Below are positions 24,856-34,142 of a DNA stretch of 64,000 nt, in pieces. The notes beneath the pieces are model-generated. The model searched no databases, had not been told where the DNA came from, and saw only the letters and a program-made list of their open reading frames with translations. Position 1 is the first letter of the stretch, and every line of letters begins with the position of its first letter. Made by a program: the position numbers and the translations under genes. Source of the DNA: Anaerolineaceae bacterium (lineage in GTDB: Bacteria; Chloroflexota; Anaerolineae; Aggregatilineales; Phototrophicaceae); the NCBI GenBank assembly GCA_026708325.1, contig JAPOVC010000022.1:62001-126000 (forward strand), written 5' to 3'.

Positions 24856-25857
24856 ATGCAACACCTCGCCCTGGTCGGTTGCGCCCATATCCACACGCCC
24901 GGATTTGTCCGGCGTCTTAACGATCGCCCGGACGTCGCCGTTCGCGCCGTCTGGGACCATGACAGGGAGCGCGCGGCCGGATGCGCCGCAGAACTGAACG
25001 CCGCCCAGGTGCAGGAGGTCAACGCCATTTGGTCCGACCCCTCGATCAATGCCGTCGTCATCTGCGCCGAGACCAATCTGCATGAGGAGCTTGTCCTGGC
25101 CGCAGCGGCAGCCGGCAAGCACATGTTCGTCGAAAAGCCACTGGGGATGGGCCGGCAGGACGCAGAAAACATGGCGAAGGCCATTGAGGCTGCCGGCGTC
25201 GTCTTTCAGACCGGTTATTTCATGCGCGGCATGCCGGTCCACCAGTTCCTGCGCCAACAGGTGCAGGCCGGCAGCTTCGGACAGATCACCCGCCTGCGCC
25301 ACACGAACTTCCACGCCGGCGCGCTGCGCGACATCTTCACGCCAAACTATCTTTGGATGACGCGCCTGCAGGAGAGCGGCATCGGCGGCTTCGGCGACCT
25401 GGGCACGCATTCGCTCGACATCATGCTCTGGCTGATGGGCGACGTCGACGCCGTCACGGCGACCTTCGCCAGCCACAGCGGCAACTATGGCGACCTGGAT
25501 GAGACCGGTGAAGCGCTTTTGCAATTCAGCAACGGGGTGATCGGCAGTCTGGGCGCCGGCTGGCTGGATGTCGAGCATCCGGTCAGCGTCATTCTCAGCG
25601 GGACGGAAGGCCACGCCCTGGTGCGCAATGGCGACCTGTTCTTCAACAGCCAGCACGTGGCCGGCGCTGACGGGAAAAACCCATGGACGGACCTGCCGGA
25701 GGCCTGGCCCCACGCCTTTGACCTCTTTCTCAACCACCTCGCCGGAGACGAAGCCGGAACGCTCGTCAGCCCGGCCGAAGCCGCCGCCCGCAGCACGGTC
25801 ATGGAAGCGCTCTACAAGGCTGCCGACGGCCGCAACTGGGTTGATATCAGCGGCTGA
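24856..25857 (+). CDS. Gfo/Idh/MocA family oxidoreductase
   Basis: A 333-residue member. Its nucleotide loop is atypical (LVGCAHIHTPGF rather than GxGxxG). It has the catalytic-lysine motif VEKPLG at about residue 95 and the second-domain motif GGFGDLGTHSLD. The ATG at 24856 has AGGAGA five bases upstream; a longer frame back to 24487 lies in the divergent promoter region and is rejected. It is followed at 70 bases by two very similar Gfo/Idh genes but is clearly more diverged from them. The substrate is unknown. Confidence 0.85.
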   Translation: MQHLALVGCAHIHTPGFVRRLNDRPDVAVRAVWDHDRERAAGCAAELNAAQVQEVNAIWSDPSINAVVICAETNLHEELVLAAAAAGKHMFVEKPLGMGRQDAENMAKAIEAAGVVFQTGYFMRGMPVHQFLRQQVQAGSFGQITRLRHTNFHAGALRDIFTPNYLWMTRLQESGIGGFGDLGTHSLDIMLWLMGDVDAVTATFASHSGNYGDLDETGEALLQFSNGVIGSLGAGWLDVEHPVSVILSGTEGHALVRNGDLFFNSQHVAGADGKNPWTDLPEAWPHAFDLFLNHLAGDEAGTLVSPAEAAARSTVMEALYKAADGRNWVDISG

Positions 25858-25927
25858 GAACCGGAGCGCGTCCGGCAACCCGGTCCATGGTTTGGACAAA
25901 ATTTCTGCCTGAAACAGGAGCAAAAGC

Positions 25928-26977
25928 ATGAGTTTGAAAGTGGGAGTCATCGGGGTCGGTGGCATTGCAAGGACGCACATGCCTGGTTGGGCGGCTTCGG
26001 AGCATGCCGAGGTCATCGCCGGCAGCGACATCAGTGAAACCGCCCTGCAGGCCTGGGGCGAGGAAAACGGGATTTCGCGACTGGAGACAGATCCAGCCGC
26101 CCTGTTCAGCGACCCGGATATCGACATCATCGACGTCTGCACGCCCAACGGCTACCATGCGCCGCTCGGCATAGCCGCCCTGCAGGCCGGCAAGCACGTC
26201 ATCTGCGAAAAGCCGCTGGCGCCCACGCCGGCCGAGATCCGGGACATGATTGCGGCCCGCGATGCGTCGGGCAAGCTGCTGATGACCGCGCAACACTTTC
26301 GTTTCGGCGGAAACGCCATGGCGATGAAGGCGGAAATTGACCGGGGCACACTGGGGGACATTTATCATGCCCGCAGCTGGATGCTGCGCCGCGCCGGTCT
26401 GCCCGCGCGTCCTGGATTTGTGCTGAAACGTCACAGCGGCGGCGGCGCCACGATCGATATCGGCGTCCACATCCTCGACCTCACCCTTTGGTTTATGGGC
26501 AATCCGCAGCCGGTAGCCGTCAGCGGCGTGGCCCGCGCGGACCTCGCCCATATCGAGGGGGCCTTCGGTCTATGGGGAAATGTCCCGCCCGAGACCGATG
26601 TGGAAGAATTCTCCGCAGCCTTCGTTCGCTTCGAAAACGGCGCAACCCTGGTCATTGAGATCAGCTGGCTGCTGCATCACAACGTCGTTGGCGAAGACAT
26701 GCAGATGTGGCTCTATGGCACCCGTGGCGGCTCTCACTGGCCTAAATGCGAGATCTACTCCACCAACTACGAAAGCCAGCAGCACTACAACATTGCCCTC
26801 AAGAGGACCCGCGATCTCATGGAACCGCACGCTCTGGAATGCGTCGAGTTCGCGCGCGCCGTGGCCGAAGGCGCGCCTTCTCCCGTGCCTGCCGAGCAAT
26901 CGCTACAGGTCCTGACGATTCTCGACGGCATCTACCGCAGTCAGGCCAGCGGCGCCGAAGTGCGTCTGGACCAGTAA
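25928..26977 (+). CDS. Gfo/Idh/MocA family oxidoreductase, tandem copy 1
   Basis: A 349-residue oxidoreductase with nucleotide loop [13 protein letters not shown], catalytic motif CEKPLA and second-domain motif [21 protein letters not shown] lies eight bases before the ATG. By eye roughly 85 percent of residues match the next gene, with silent differences spread along the DNA, so this is an old tandem duplication under selection. The start and end of the two proteins align without gaps except near residue 215. The copies might act as a heteromer or on related sugars. Confidence 0.87.
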   Translation: MSLKVGVIGVGGIARTHMPGWAASEHAEVIAGSDISETALQAWGEENGISRLETDPAALFSDPDIDIIDVCTPNGYHAPLGIAALQAGKHVICEKPLAPTPAEIRDMIAARDASGKLLMTAQHFRFGGNAMAMKAEIDRGTLGDIYHARSWMLRRAGLPARPGFVLKRHSGGGATIDIGVHILDLTLWFMGNPQPVAVSGVARADLAHIEGAFGLWGNVPPETDVEEFSAAFVRFENGATLVIEISWLLHHNVVGEDMQMWLYGTRGGSHWPKCEIYSTNYESQQHYNIALKRTRDLMEPHALECVEFARAVAEGAPSPVPAEQSLQVLTILDGIYRSQASGAEVRLDQ

Positions 26978-26988
26978 CAGGACTTCAC

Positions 26989-28053
26989 ATGACCCTAAAG
27001 GTTGGCGTTATCGGCGTCGGCGGCATCGCCCGCTCCCACATGCCCGGCTGGGCCGCTTCGGAACATGCGGAGGTGGTGGCCGGCAGCGACATCAGCGAAG
27101 CCGCCCTGCAGGCCTGGGGTGAGACCAACGGCGTCTCGCGCCTGGAAACTGACCCGGCCGCCTTGTTCAGTGATCCGGACATCGACATCATCGACGTCTG
27201 CACACCCAATCGCTACCACGCGCCTCTCGGCATTGCCGCCCTGCGGGCCGGCAAACACGTCATCTGCGAGAAGCCGCTGGCGCCCACGCCGGGCGAGATC
27301 CGCGACATGATCGCGGCCCGCGACTCGGCCGGCAAACTGCTGATGACCGCCCAACACTTCCGCTTCACCGGGACGGCACGGGCGCTCAAGGCAGAAATCG
27401 ATCGCGGCGCCCTGGGCGAGATCTATCACGCGCGCGGCTGGATGTTGCGCCGGGCCGGGCTCATTCCGGGCCCCGGTTTTGTGCTGAAGCAGCACAGCGG
27501 CGGCGGCGCGACCATCGACATCGGCGTGCACATTCTCGATCTCACGCTGTGGATGATGGGCAATCCGCAACCGGTGGCGGTCAACGGTGTGGCACGCAGT
27601 GAACTGGCCGGCATCCCAGGCGCCTTCAGCGCGTGGACGGGCACGGCCATCCCTCCGGAGATGGACGTGGAGGAACTGGCGCTGGCCCTGGTGCGCTTCG
27701 ACACCGGCGCCACGCTGGTGCTCGAAGTCAGCTGGTTGCTGCATCACGACGTCATCGGCGAGGACATGCAAATGTGGCTCTATGGCACGCGCGGCGGCAG
27801 CCATTGGCCCAGATGCGAGATTTACTCCACCAACTACGAGACGCAGCAACATTACAACGTCGCGCTCCGGCGGACTCAGGACAGCATGGAGCCCCATGCG
27901 CTGGAATGTGTGGAATTCGCGCGCGCCGTAGCCGAAGGCGCGCCCTCGCCCGTTCCGGCCGAACAGTCGCTGCAGGTGCTGACGATCCTCGACGGGATTT
28001 ACAGAAGCCAGGGTAGTGGACGTGAAGTCCGCCTGGACGGCCAGGGGACTTAA
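26989..28053 (+). CDS. Gfo/Idh/MocA family oxidoreductase, tandem copy 2
   Basis: A 354-residue paralogue of the preceding gene, with [19 protein letters not shown] and [16 protein letters not shown] conserved. It carries a few extra residues in the loop near 215 ([12 protein letters not shown]) and a slightly longer C-terminus. The ATG at 26989 lies 11 bases after the stop of copy 1, and the N-terminus aligns exactly with that copy, which fixes the start. The ribosome site is weaker (CAGGAC). The 3' end overlaps the convergent dehydrogenase gene by four bases. Confidence 0.87.
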   Translation: MTLKVGVIGVGGIARSHMPGWAASEHAEVVAGSDISEAALQAWGETNGVSRLETDPAALFSDPDIDIIDVCTPNRYHAPLGIAALRAGKHVICEKPLAPTPGEIRDMIAARDSAGKLLMTAQHFRFTGTARALKAEIDRGALGEIYHARGWMLRRAGLIPGPGFVLKQHSGGGATIDIGVHILDLTLWMMGNPQPVAVNGVARSELAGIPGAFSAWTGTAIPPEMDVEELALALVRFDTGATLVLEVSWLLHHDVIGEDMQMWLYGTRGGSHWPRCEIYSTNYETQQHYNVALRRTQDSMEPHALECVEFARAVAEGAPSPVPAEQSLQVLTILDGIYRSQGSGREVRLDGQGT

Positions 28054-29087
28054 TCCGGCAGGTTGATCTGCACTTTCACCGACGTCGGCGGCATGTGGAC
28101 GGCGTAATCGAAGGCGGCCACGCTGTCGGCAAAGGTGAAGTCGTCGGTGATCAACGGCATGACGTCGATCGCGCCACTGCTGATTAGCCCCAGGGCTCGC
28201 GGGAAGATGTGAGCGTAGCGAAAGATCGTCAGAATGCGCGCCTCTTTCGCCTGGGCCGCTACGATCTCCAGTGCCACAGGTTCCACCGGACACCCGATGT
28301 ACACCACTGTGCCGCCCGGGGCCAGTGGTTCGAATACGGCCGCCGCCGCCTGAGGGTAGCCGCTGGCCTCGAAAACAATATCTGCGCCAACGCCGCCGGT
28401 CAACGCGCCGACCTCTTCCGCCAGGTCCTGCTCGCGCACGTTGACCGGAGTGATCGGTCCCATGCTGGCCGCCAGGTCCAGTTTCTGTTGAATGACGTCC
28501 GTGATGAAAACGTGGCTGCAGCCGCCGGCCAGCGCCGCCAGCGCCGTGAGCATACCGATCGGCCCCGCGCCGCTGACCACGGCCACGTCACCCGGTTTGA
28601 CGCCCGCCTTCGTGACGGCGTGCATGCCAACCGCCAGGGGTTCGATCATGGCGCCTTCGGCGAAGCTGACGTTGTCAGGCAGTTTGAAAGTAAAGGCCGC
28701 CGGATGGACCACTGTCGGACGCAACACGCCGTGGTCCGGCGGCGTGGCCCAAAAGCGCACGCCCGGGTCAAGATTGTACATGCCCAGGCGGGTTTCGCGG
28801 CTGTCGGGGTCCGGCACGCCAGGCTCCATGCAGACGCGATCGCCAACCTTCAGGTGCTCGACTTCGGCGCCGGTCTCAATGATGGTGCCCGAAGCCTCAT
28901 GCCCCAGAACCATCGGGTTGCGAACGATAAAGGGGCCGATACCTCCGTGGGTGTAGTAATGCACGTCGCTGCCGCAGACGCCGACCGTGCGGATGGCGAT
29001 TCGTACGTCCTGCGGGCCGAGGGATTCTTCCAGCGCGATGTCGCGCAGGTTCAGTTCGTCCTTGCGTTCCAGTACCAACGCTTCCAT
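28050..29087 (-). CDS. Xylitol/sorbitol-type NAD-dependent dehydrogenase
   Basis: A 345-residue zinc MDR dehydrogenase of the polyol branch. Catalytic motifs are [12 protein letters not shown] and LGHEASGTI; the [17 protein letters not shown] stretch matches sorbitol and xylitol dehydrogenases. The structural-zinc cysteines are absent (the lobe reads [14 protein letters not shown]), as in animal sorbitol dehydrogenase. The Rossmann loop is SGAGPIGML. It probably oxidises a polyol to a ketose, in keeping with the sugar-oxidation genes around it. It stands alone on the minus strand, convergent with the tandem Gfo/Idh pair. Confidence 0.87.
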   Translation of the reverse strand: MEALVLERKDELNLRDIALEESLGPQDVRIAIRTVGVCGSDVHYYTHGGIGPFIVRNPMVLGHEASGTIIETGAEVEHLKVGDRVCMEPGVPDPDSRETRLGMYNLDPGVRFWATPPDHGVLRPTVVHPAAFTFKLPDNVSFAEGAMIEPLAVGMHAVTKAGVKPGDVAVVSGAGPIGMLTALAALAGGCSHVFITDVIQQKLDLAASMGPITPVNVREQDLAEEVGALTGGVGADIVFEASGYPQAAAAVFEPLAPGGTVVYIGCPVEPVALEIVAAQAKEARILTIFRYAHIFPRALGLISSGAIDVMPLITDDFTFADSVAAFDYAVHMPPTSVKVQINLPD

Positions 29088-29160
29088 CGCTCTCCTCCGA
29101 TCCTTTTCTCACAGGAATTTGATTGTGAAAGGCAGGTTGCGCCCTGTCAAGCGCGACAGC

Positions 29161-30993
29161 CTACTCCGCCAGTGCCGGTCCGGTCGTGACGCCATTCCAG
29201 GAATCCCAGACTCGATCGGCCTGTTCGCGGAACTGCCGCGTATAGAGTCGATAGTAATGGCCGCGCTGGCGCAACAGTTCGCGGTGCGTCCCCAGTTCTT
29301 CGATGCGGCCATCCTGCAACACCAGAATGCGGTCCGCGCGTCGAATGGTGGAGAGGCGATGCGCGATGACGAAGGTGGTCGAGCGTTTCATGAGGGCTTC
29401 CATGCCCTGCTGGATGAGCGCTTCGGTTAGCGTATCCACCGAACTGGTGGCCTCGTCCATGATGAAGATGTCCGGTTGCGACAGGATCGCCCGCGCCAGA
29501 CTAATGAGTTGCTTCTGTCCGGTGGAGAGCAGCACGCCACCCTCTCCCACGCCGGACTCATAGCCCTTCTCGAGGCGCTGTACGAAATCATCGGCGCCGG
29601 CAAGGCGCGCGGCTTCGAACACCTCGTCGTCACTGGCGCCCAGGCTACCGTATCGAATGTTCTCCAGGATCGAGCCGGAGAAGAGCTGCGGCGTCTGCAG
29701 CACCATGCCGATGCGGGACTGAATGGCCTGCATGGTGAAGCGCGTGTAATCCACGCCATTGATACGGATCGCTCCCCCGCCCGGCTCATAGAAGCGGCAC
29801 ACGAGATTGACGATGGACGTCTTGCCGGCGCCGGTTGGCCCCACGATGGCGATCGTCTCGCCCTGGCGCACGATCAGGGAGAAGCCCTGAAGTACGGGCT
29901 TTTCGGGTTCGTACTGGAAGTCGACGTTGTCGAACTCGATGTCGCCCTTTAGCGTGCCCGGGTCATACGCGCCCGGCCGGTCTTCCAGGTCCGGTTGCGT
30001 ATCAATCAGCGAAAAGGTGCGCTCGGCCGAGGCCACGGCCTGCTGCAGACTGGCGAAGACCCGCGCCAGGTCCTGAATCGGCCAGAGCATGATGATCAGG
30101 TAGGAAATGAAGGCCTGGATGCTGCCAATAGTCAAGGCGCCTTCCAGCGCCAGCTGACCGCCGCGAAGGACGATCAGCGACAGGGCAAGGGCGCTGATCA
30201 ACTGCACCAGGGGCAGGAACAGCGCCGCCAGCCAGTGGGCGCGGTAGGAAGCCCGGTACATGTCATCGGTGTGGACGCGGAACTCTCGCAGGTTGGCCCG
30301 TTCGCGCGTCAGGGCCTTGACGACGCGAACACCCGTGATGTTCTCGTTTAGCGCGCCGGTGATGATGGAGTTGATGCGCCGCGACAGACGGAACTGCAAC
30401 ACGATTTTCTGCCGAAACCAGAGCGCCACAACGATCAATACGGGCATGACCGCCAGCACCACCAGCGCCAGACGCCAGTTGATGATCATCATGAAGGAGG
30501 CGGCAGCCAGCATGTTGGTCACAGCCCATGTCGTGTCCAGCAGGCCCCAGGTGACCAGTTCGGCGATGCGCTCGGTGTCGGAGGTCAGACGCGACATGAT
30601 CCAGCCGACGGGCGTGCGATCAAAGTAGGCCAGCGACAGGGTCTGCAGATGGTGGAAGAGCCGCTGCCGCAACTCGTACTGTATGCGCTGGCCGAGCAGG
30701 CCCGTCAGATAGATGAAGATGAAGACGCCAAGTGCAAAGCCGAAGACGATGATCAGATAATTGATCAGGATTTCCCGCAGGGCGCTGGTGTCCTGCGGCA
30801 CGATGACTTCATCGACGATGCGCTTGCCCTGGTAGGTAAACCAGGACTCGAGAATCGAGATGATGGTAATCGCCAGGATGAAACCGGCCACGTGGCGCCA
30901 GTGCGGCCGCACCAGCCCCAGGATGCGTCGCAAGGTCCGCCCGTCAAGGACGTCGCCGAATTCCTCCTCTTCAAACCATGTCGTTTCAGGCAT
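29161..30993 (-). CDS. ABC exporter half-transporter, subunit with canonical Walker B
   Basis: A 610-residue protein with six membrane helices (about residues 35-330) and a C-terminal nucleotide-binding domain. Walker A is GPTGAGKTS, the signature is LSTGQKQ rather than LSGGQ, and Walker B ends in the canonical catalytic Glu (IFIMDEATSS). Its start overlaps the upstream ABC gene by eight bases, so the two form one heterodimeric exporter of the BmrCD/TM287-288 type. Such pumps export lipids or drugs. Three glycosyltransferases upstream make a glycoconjugate another possible substrate. Confidence 0.9.
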   Translation of the reverse strand: MPETTWFEEEEFGDVLDGRTLRRILGLVRPHWRHVAGFILAITIISILESWFTYQGKRIVDEVIVPQDTSALREILINYLIIVFGFALGVFIFIYLTGLLGQRIQYELRQRLFHHLQTLSLAYFDRTPVGWIMSRLTSDTERIAELVTWGLLDTTWAVTNMLAAASFMMIINWRLALVVLAVMPVLIVVALWFRQKIVLQFRLSRRINSIITGALNENITGVRVVKALTRERANLREFRVHTDDMYRASYRAHWLAALFLPLVQLISALALSLIVLRGGQLALEGALTIGSIQAFISYLIIMLWPIQDLARVFASLQQAVASAERTFSLIDTQPDLEDRPGAYDPGTLKGDIEFDNVDFQYEPEKPVLQGFSLIVRQGETIAIVGPTGAGKTSIVNLVCRFYEPGGGAIRINGVDYTRFTMQAIQSRIGMVLQTPQLFSGSILENIRYGSLGASDDEVFEAARLAGADDFVQRLEKGYESGVGEGGVLLSTGQKQLISLARAILSQPDIFIMDEATSSVDTLTEALIQQGMEALMKRSTTFVIAHRLSTIRRADRILVLQDGRIEELGTHRELLRQRGHYYRLYTRQFREQADRVWDSWNGVTTGPALAE

Positions 30994-32809
30994 GGCTCAC
31001 TTCCCGTTCCAGCTCCTCGTCGATGCGCTCCTGCACTTCATAGACCTGACGGTAAATGCCCGGCTGACCCAGCAACTGCTCATGACTGCCGCGCTGCACG
31101 ATACGCCCCTGCCCGAGCACGAGAATGAGGTCGGCCCGCATCAGACTCTGGATGCGATGGGCGATGATGAAGGTCGTGCGGCCTTTCATCAGCACGTTCA
31201 GGGCCGCGCGAATCTCGGCTTCGGTCTCGGTATCCACCGAAGAGGTCGTGTCGTCCAGCAACAGAATCGCCGGATCGCGCAGCAGCGTACGCGCCAGCGC
31301 CAGACGCTGTTTCTGACCACCGGACAGCGTCACGCCGCGTTCGCCGACCACGGTGTCGTATCCCCTGGGAAAGGTCAGAATAACGTCATGCACTGCGGCG
31401 GCGCGCGCCGCTGCGAAGACTTCCTCGTCCGTGACGTCACGGGATACGCCGATCGTGATGTTTTCGCGGATGCTGCGAGAAAAGAGGAAGGGCTCCTGTT
31501 CGATGATGCCGATTTGTTCCCGCAGCCAGCCACGGGAGAATTCGTTGAGCTCCACGCCATCCAGCAGAATGCTGCCGCCGCTGTAGTCATAGAAACGGGG
31601 CAGTAGATTCACCAGGGTGGTCTTGCCGGAGCCGGTGGCGCCCAGCAAGGCAATGGTCTGTCCTGCCCTGCAGCGAAAACTGATGTCCTTCAGCGCAGCC
31701 TCGCCCTCGTCATAGTGCATTTCCACGTTGCGGAATTCCAGATCGCCACGCAACTTGCGGTCGGGCCGTACGCCTTCGTCCTGCGCCTCGCGCTCTTCAC
31801 CGATGACCTCGAGCACTCGACGGGTGGAAACGATGCCGGTAGAAAAGTGGATAATCAGGCGTCCCAGTTCGCGTATGGGCCAGATGACCTGATGCAACAT
31901 GCCCGCATAGGCGACGTACGCCCCAACGCTGATTTCACCTTCCAGCACGAAGAGGCCACCGACCACCAGACCAACAACATGCTGTAATCCGCCCGTCATG
32001 TCCGAGCAGGGCCAGAACAGCGAGTACATCGTCAGCATGCGGCGGCCCAGGCGGAAGCGCTGCAGGTTTTCCTTTTCGAACTTATCCGTCTCGTGGTCCT
32101 GACGGGCAAAGGCCCTGACGACGCGCACGGCCGTCAGGCTCTCCTGCATCGTGGTTGAGAGGACCGCCTCCTGCTCCTGATACTGACGGTAGACCTTCTC
32201 CAGACGCTTGAAGAAAAGACCGGAGATGATCACGGTAAGCGGCACAGATACCACCGAGATCAGCGCGAGCGGCACGTGGATGACCATGATCGCCGCCAGA
32301 TTGACGACGAATAGCGACAGGATACGACCGACTTCCAGCGCCTGGTCAGAGTAGAAACGGCGAATGGCGTCCACGTCCGAAGTGGAGCGTTGCAGCAGGT
32401 CGCCGGTTTGCTGCTTGTCCAGGGCGCGGAAAGACATCCACTGAATGTGATCAAAGAGCGCAACCCGCAGACGCAGGGCCACGCCCTCCGCGGCGCGAGC
32501 CGCCATCCGGCCGCTGTTGAAGGAAAAGCCCGCCTGAAACGCGGCCAGCACCAGAAAAACGCCCGCCAGCGTCAACAGGTCGCCCATGGCCACCGGAGCC
32601 GCGCCGGCAACGCCGATGCTGGCCAGCAGGCTGTCCGCAAACCAGGCCAGCAGCAGCCAGATGGTGGTCTGCGCCATGGTGGAAAGAACCAGACTGGTAA
32701 TCGCGGTGGCGTAAATCCAGCGGTAGCCGTCCAGCAGCATGAAAATGCCGCGCATACGGCTGGCAGCCAGCGCCTTTGGCAGGTTGGTTTCGGGAATGTG
32801 AATGGTCAT
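30986..32809 (-). CDS. ABC exporter half-transporter, subunit with degenerate Walker B
   Basis: A 607-residue half-transporter. Membrane helices fill about 30-330; Walker A is GATGSGKTT and the signature is a canonical LSGGQKQRLALAR. Walker B ends in Asp instead of Glu (LLLDDTTSS), which removes the usual catalytic base. Paired with the LSTGQ signature of the partner, this gives one full and one degenerate ATP site, as in heterodimeric exporters. The ATG at 32809 is chosen because the preceding 207 codons of open frame overlap a glycosyltransferase gene and lack any domain. A 124-base gap separates it from that gene. Confidence 0.88.
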   Translation of the reverse strand: MTIHIPETNLPKALAASRMRGIFMLLDGYRWIYATAITSLVLSTMAQTTIWLLLAWFADSLLASIGVAGAAPVAMGDLLTLAGVFLVLAAFQAGFSFNSGRMAARAAEGVALRLRVALFDHIQWMSFRALDKQQTGDLLQRSTSDVDAIRRFYSDQALEVGRILSLFVVNLAAIMVIHVPLALISVVSVPLTVIISGLFFKRLEKVYRQYQEQEAVLSTTMQESLTAVRVVRAFARQDHETDKFEKENLQRFRLGRRMLTMYSLFWPCSDMTGGLQHVVGLVVGGLFVLEGEISVGAYVAYAGMLHQVIWPIRELGRLIIHFSTGIVSTRRVLEVIGEEREAQDEGVRPDRKLRGDLEFRNVEMHYDEGEAALKDISFRCRAGQTIALLGATGSGKTTLVNLLPRFYDYSGGSILLDGVELNEFSRGWLREQIGIIEQEPFLFSRSIRENITIGVSRDVTDEEVFAAARAAAVHDVILTFPRGYDTVVGERGVTLSGGQKQRLALARTLLRDPAILLLDDTTSSVDTETEAEIRAALNVLMKGRTTFIIAHRIQSLMRADLILVLGQGRIVQRGSHEQLLGQPGIYRQVYEVQERIDEELEREVSHA

Positions 32810-32933
32810 GACCTGTCGTAGACCGGTGGCTTGTTGACTGAAGCTGTCGCAGCCCGCATCATACGCCCGCAGGGGCCGCTTGGCACGGGCCAATTTCAAT
32901 TGGCTGGATGCTTCAGCTCCAAGCGGAGCGGGG

Positions 32934-34142
32934 CTAAACTGCGCAACCCGTCCGGCGCTCAAGGTGTCGCAGTATGCGGCGCGCCCGATGCGCCCAGGTG
33001 TAACGCCGCATGACTTCCTCGCGGGCGTTGCACGCCAGTCGCTGCCGCAGCGCCGCATCTCCCTGCAGACGCTGCAGCGCCTCCCGCAGGGCCGGGATGT
33101 CATCGGGCGGCACCAGCAGGGCATGCTCCTCGTGTCGCACGACCTCGGCCACTGCCGGCAAATCCGTGGCCACCAGGGGGCGTCCGCTGGCCATGTATTC
33201 AAAGAGCTTGACCGGAGAGGCATACCAGGCAAAGTGTTCCGTCCAGGGAAAGGGCATGGCGCAGACGTCGAAAGCCGCCAGATACAGGGGCACGGCTTCC
33301 GGGTCCACCTGTCCGGCGACCAGAAAGTCGTCGTCGCTTCTTCCGCTGGCATGCCACAGACTGCGCAATTCCCGGACCCTTTCCTCCGGCCCCCCAACCA
33401 GGGCAATGGCCATGTTATCCAGCGGCGCAACAGCCTTCGTCAGGCTGCCCACCCCCTTGTCCATCGCCATGGTCTGCAATCGACCGACGTAGCCAACCAC
33501 AAGGCGGTCGCTGTTCCAGCCAGACTGTTGCCTGGCCTCTTCCCTCGAAGGCATGTCCGCGAAGCGTTCGGCGCGAATGCCGTCATGCACCACACAGAGT
33601 TGCTCGCGGGTCGCGCCCAGTTCTCCGGCCTGACGCGCCATGGCGCCGGTCACCGGAAACAGGGCCGCGGCATGCCGCATGACCCGGGCCTGCAACCAGC
33701 GTCCAGGGCCGGAGCCGGAAATGCGATGCGGCTCATAGGCCAGGCGCCCACCCCGTCGCAATAACACCAGCAAGCCCGCCACCGGCAGGTCACGGGTAAA
33801 ATAGACATCCGGCCTTCTGCCTGACAACAGGGTGACCGTCAGCACGAGTATCCAGCTGGTGACCTGCAGCAGAAAGGCGCCGCGGCGCAGCGTGGCGATT
33901 CGTTCGCCAACCAGCCACTGCAAATCGAGGCACGGCAGACGTTGCAGGGCGAAGCAGGGTTGCACACCATAATGGGCCCAGGGGTCCGCGACGGCGCGCA
34001 GTTCCCGCGTGTTGACGCGACGCGGGGCTCGAAGCGTCACCTCTACGCCGGCCCTGGCCAGGGCCTCGCAGTTCTGCATGATTTGCAGTCCATGCGCCTT
34101 TTCCGTGGGAATGCGGGCATTGGCGATGTAAAGCAGCCTCAT
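32934..34142 (-). CDS. GT4-like glycosyltransferase
   Basis: A 402-residue GT-B glycosyltransferase. The N-terminal domain starts LLYIANARIPTEKAHGLQIM; the C-terminal donor domain has YVGRLQTM, then YMASGRPLVATD and LLVPPDD. The family uses nucleotide sugars to extend polysaccharides or glycolipids at the cytoplasmic face. The ATG overlaps the stop of the preceding glycosyltransferase gene by four bases. It is the third of three coupled transferase genes (36408, 35218, 34142), an arrangement typical of exopolysaccharide or O-antigen loci. Confidence 0.85.
   Translation of the reverse strand: MRLLYIANARIPTEKAHGLQIMQNCEALARAGVEVTLRAPRRVNTRELRAVADPWAHYGVQPCFALQRLPCLDLQWLVGERIATLRRGAFLLQVTSWILVLTVTLLSGRRPDVYFTRDLPVAGLLVLLRRGGRLAYEPHRISGSGPGRWLQARVMRHAAALFPVTGAMARQAGELGATREQLCVVHDGIRAERFADMPSREEARQQSGWNSDRLVVGYVGRLQTMAMDKGVGSLTKAVAPLDNMAIALVGGPEERVRELRSLWHASGRSDDDFLVAGQVDPEAVPLYLAAFDVCAMPFPWTEHFAWYASPVKLFEYMASGRPLVATDLPAVAEVVRHEEHALLVPPDDIPALREALQRLQGDAALRQRLACNAREEVMRRYTWAHRARRILRHLERRTGCAV

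Noticed and set aside
30986..33430. 814-residue form of the ABC transporter
   Set aside because: The first 207 codons overlap a glycosyltransferase gene on the same strand in another frame and have no transporter features; the start at 32809 gives the normal length.
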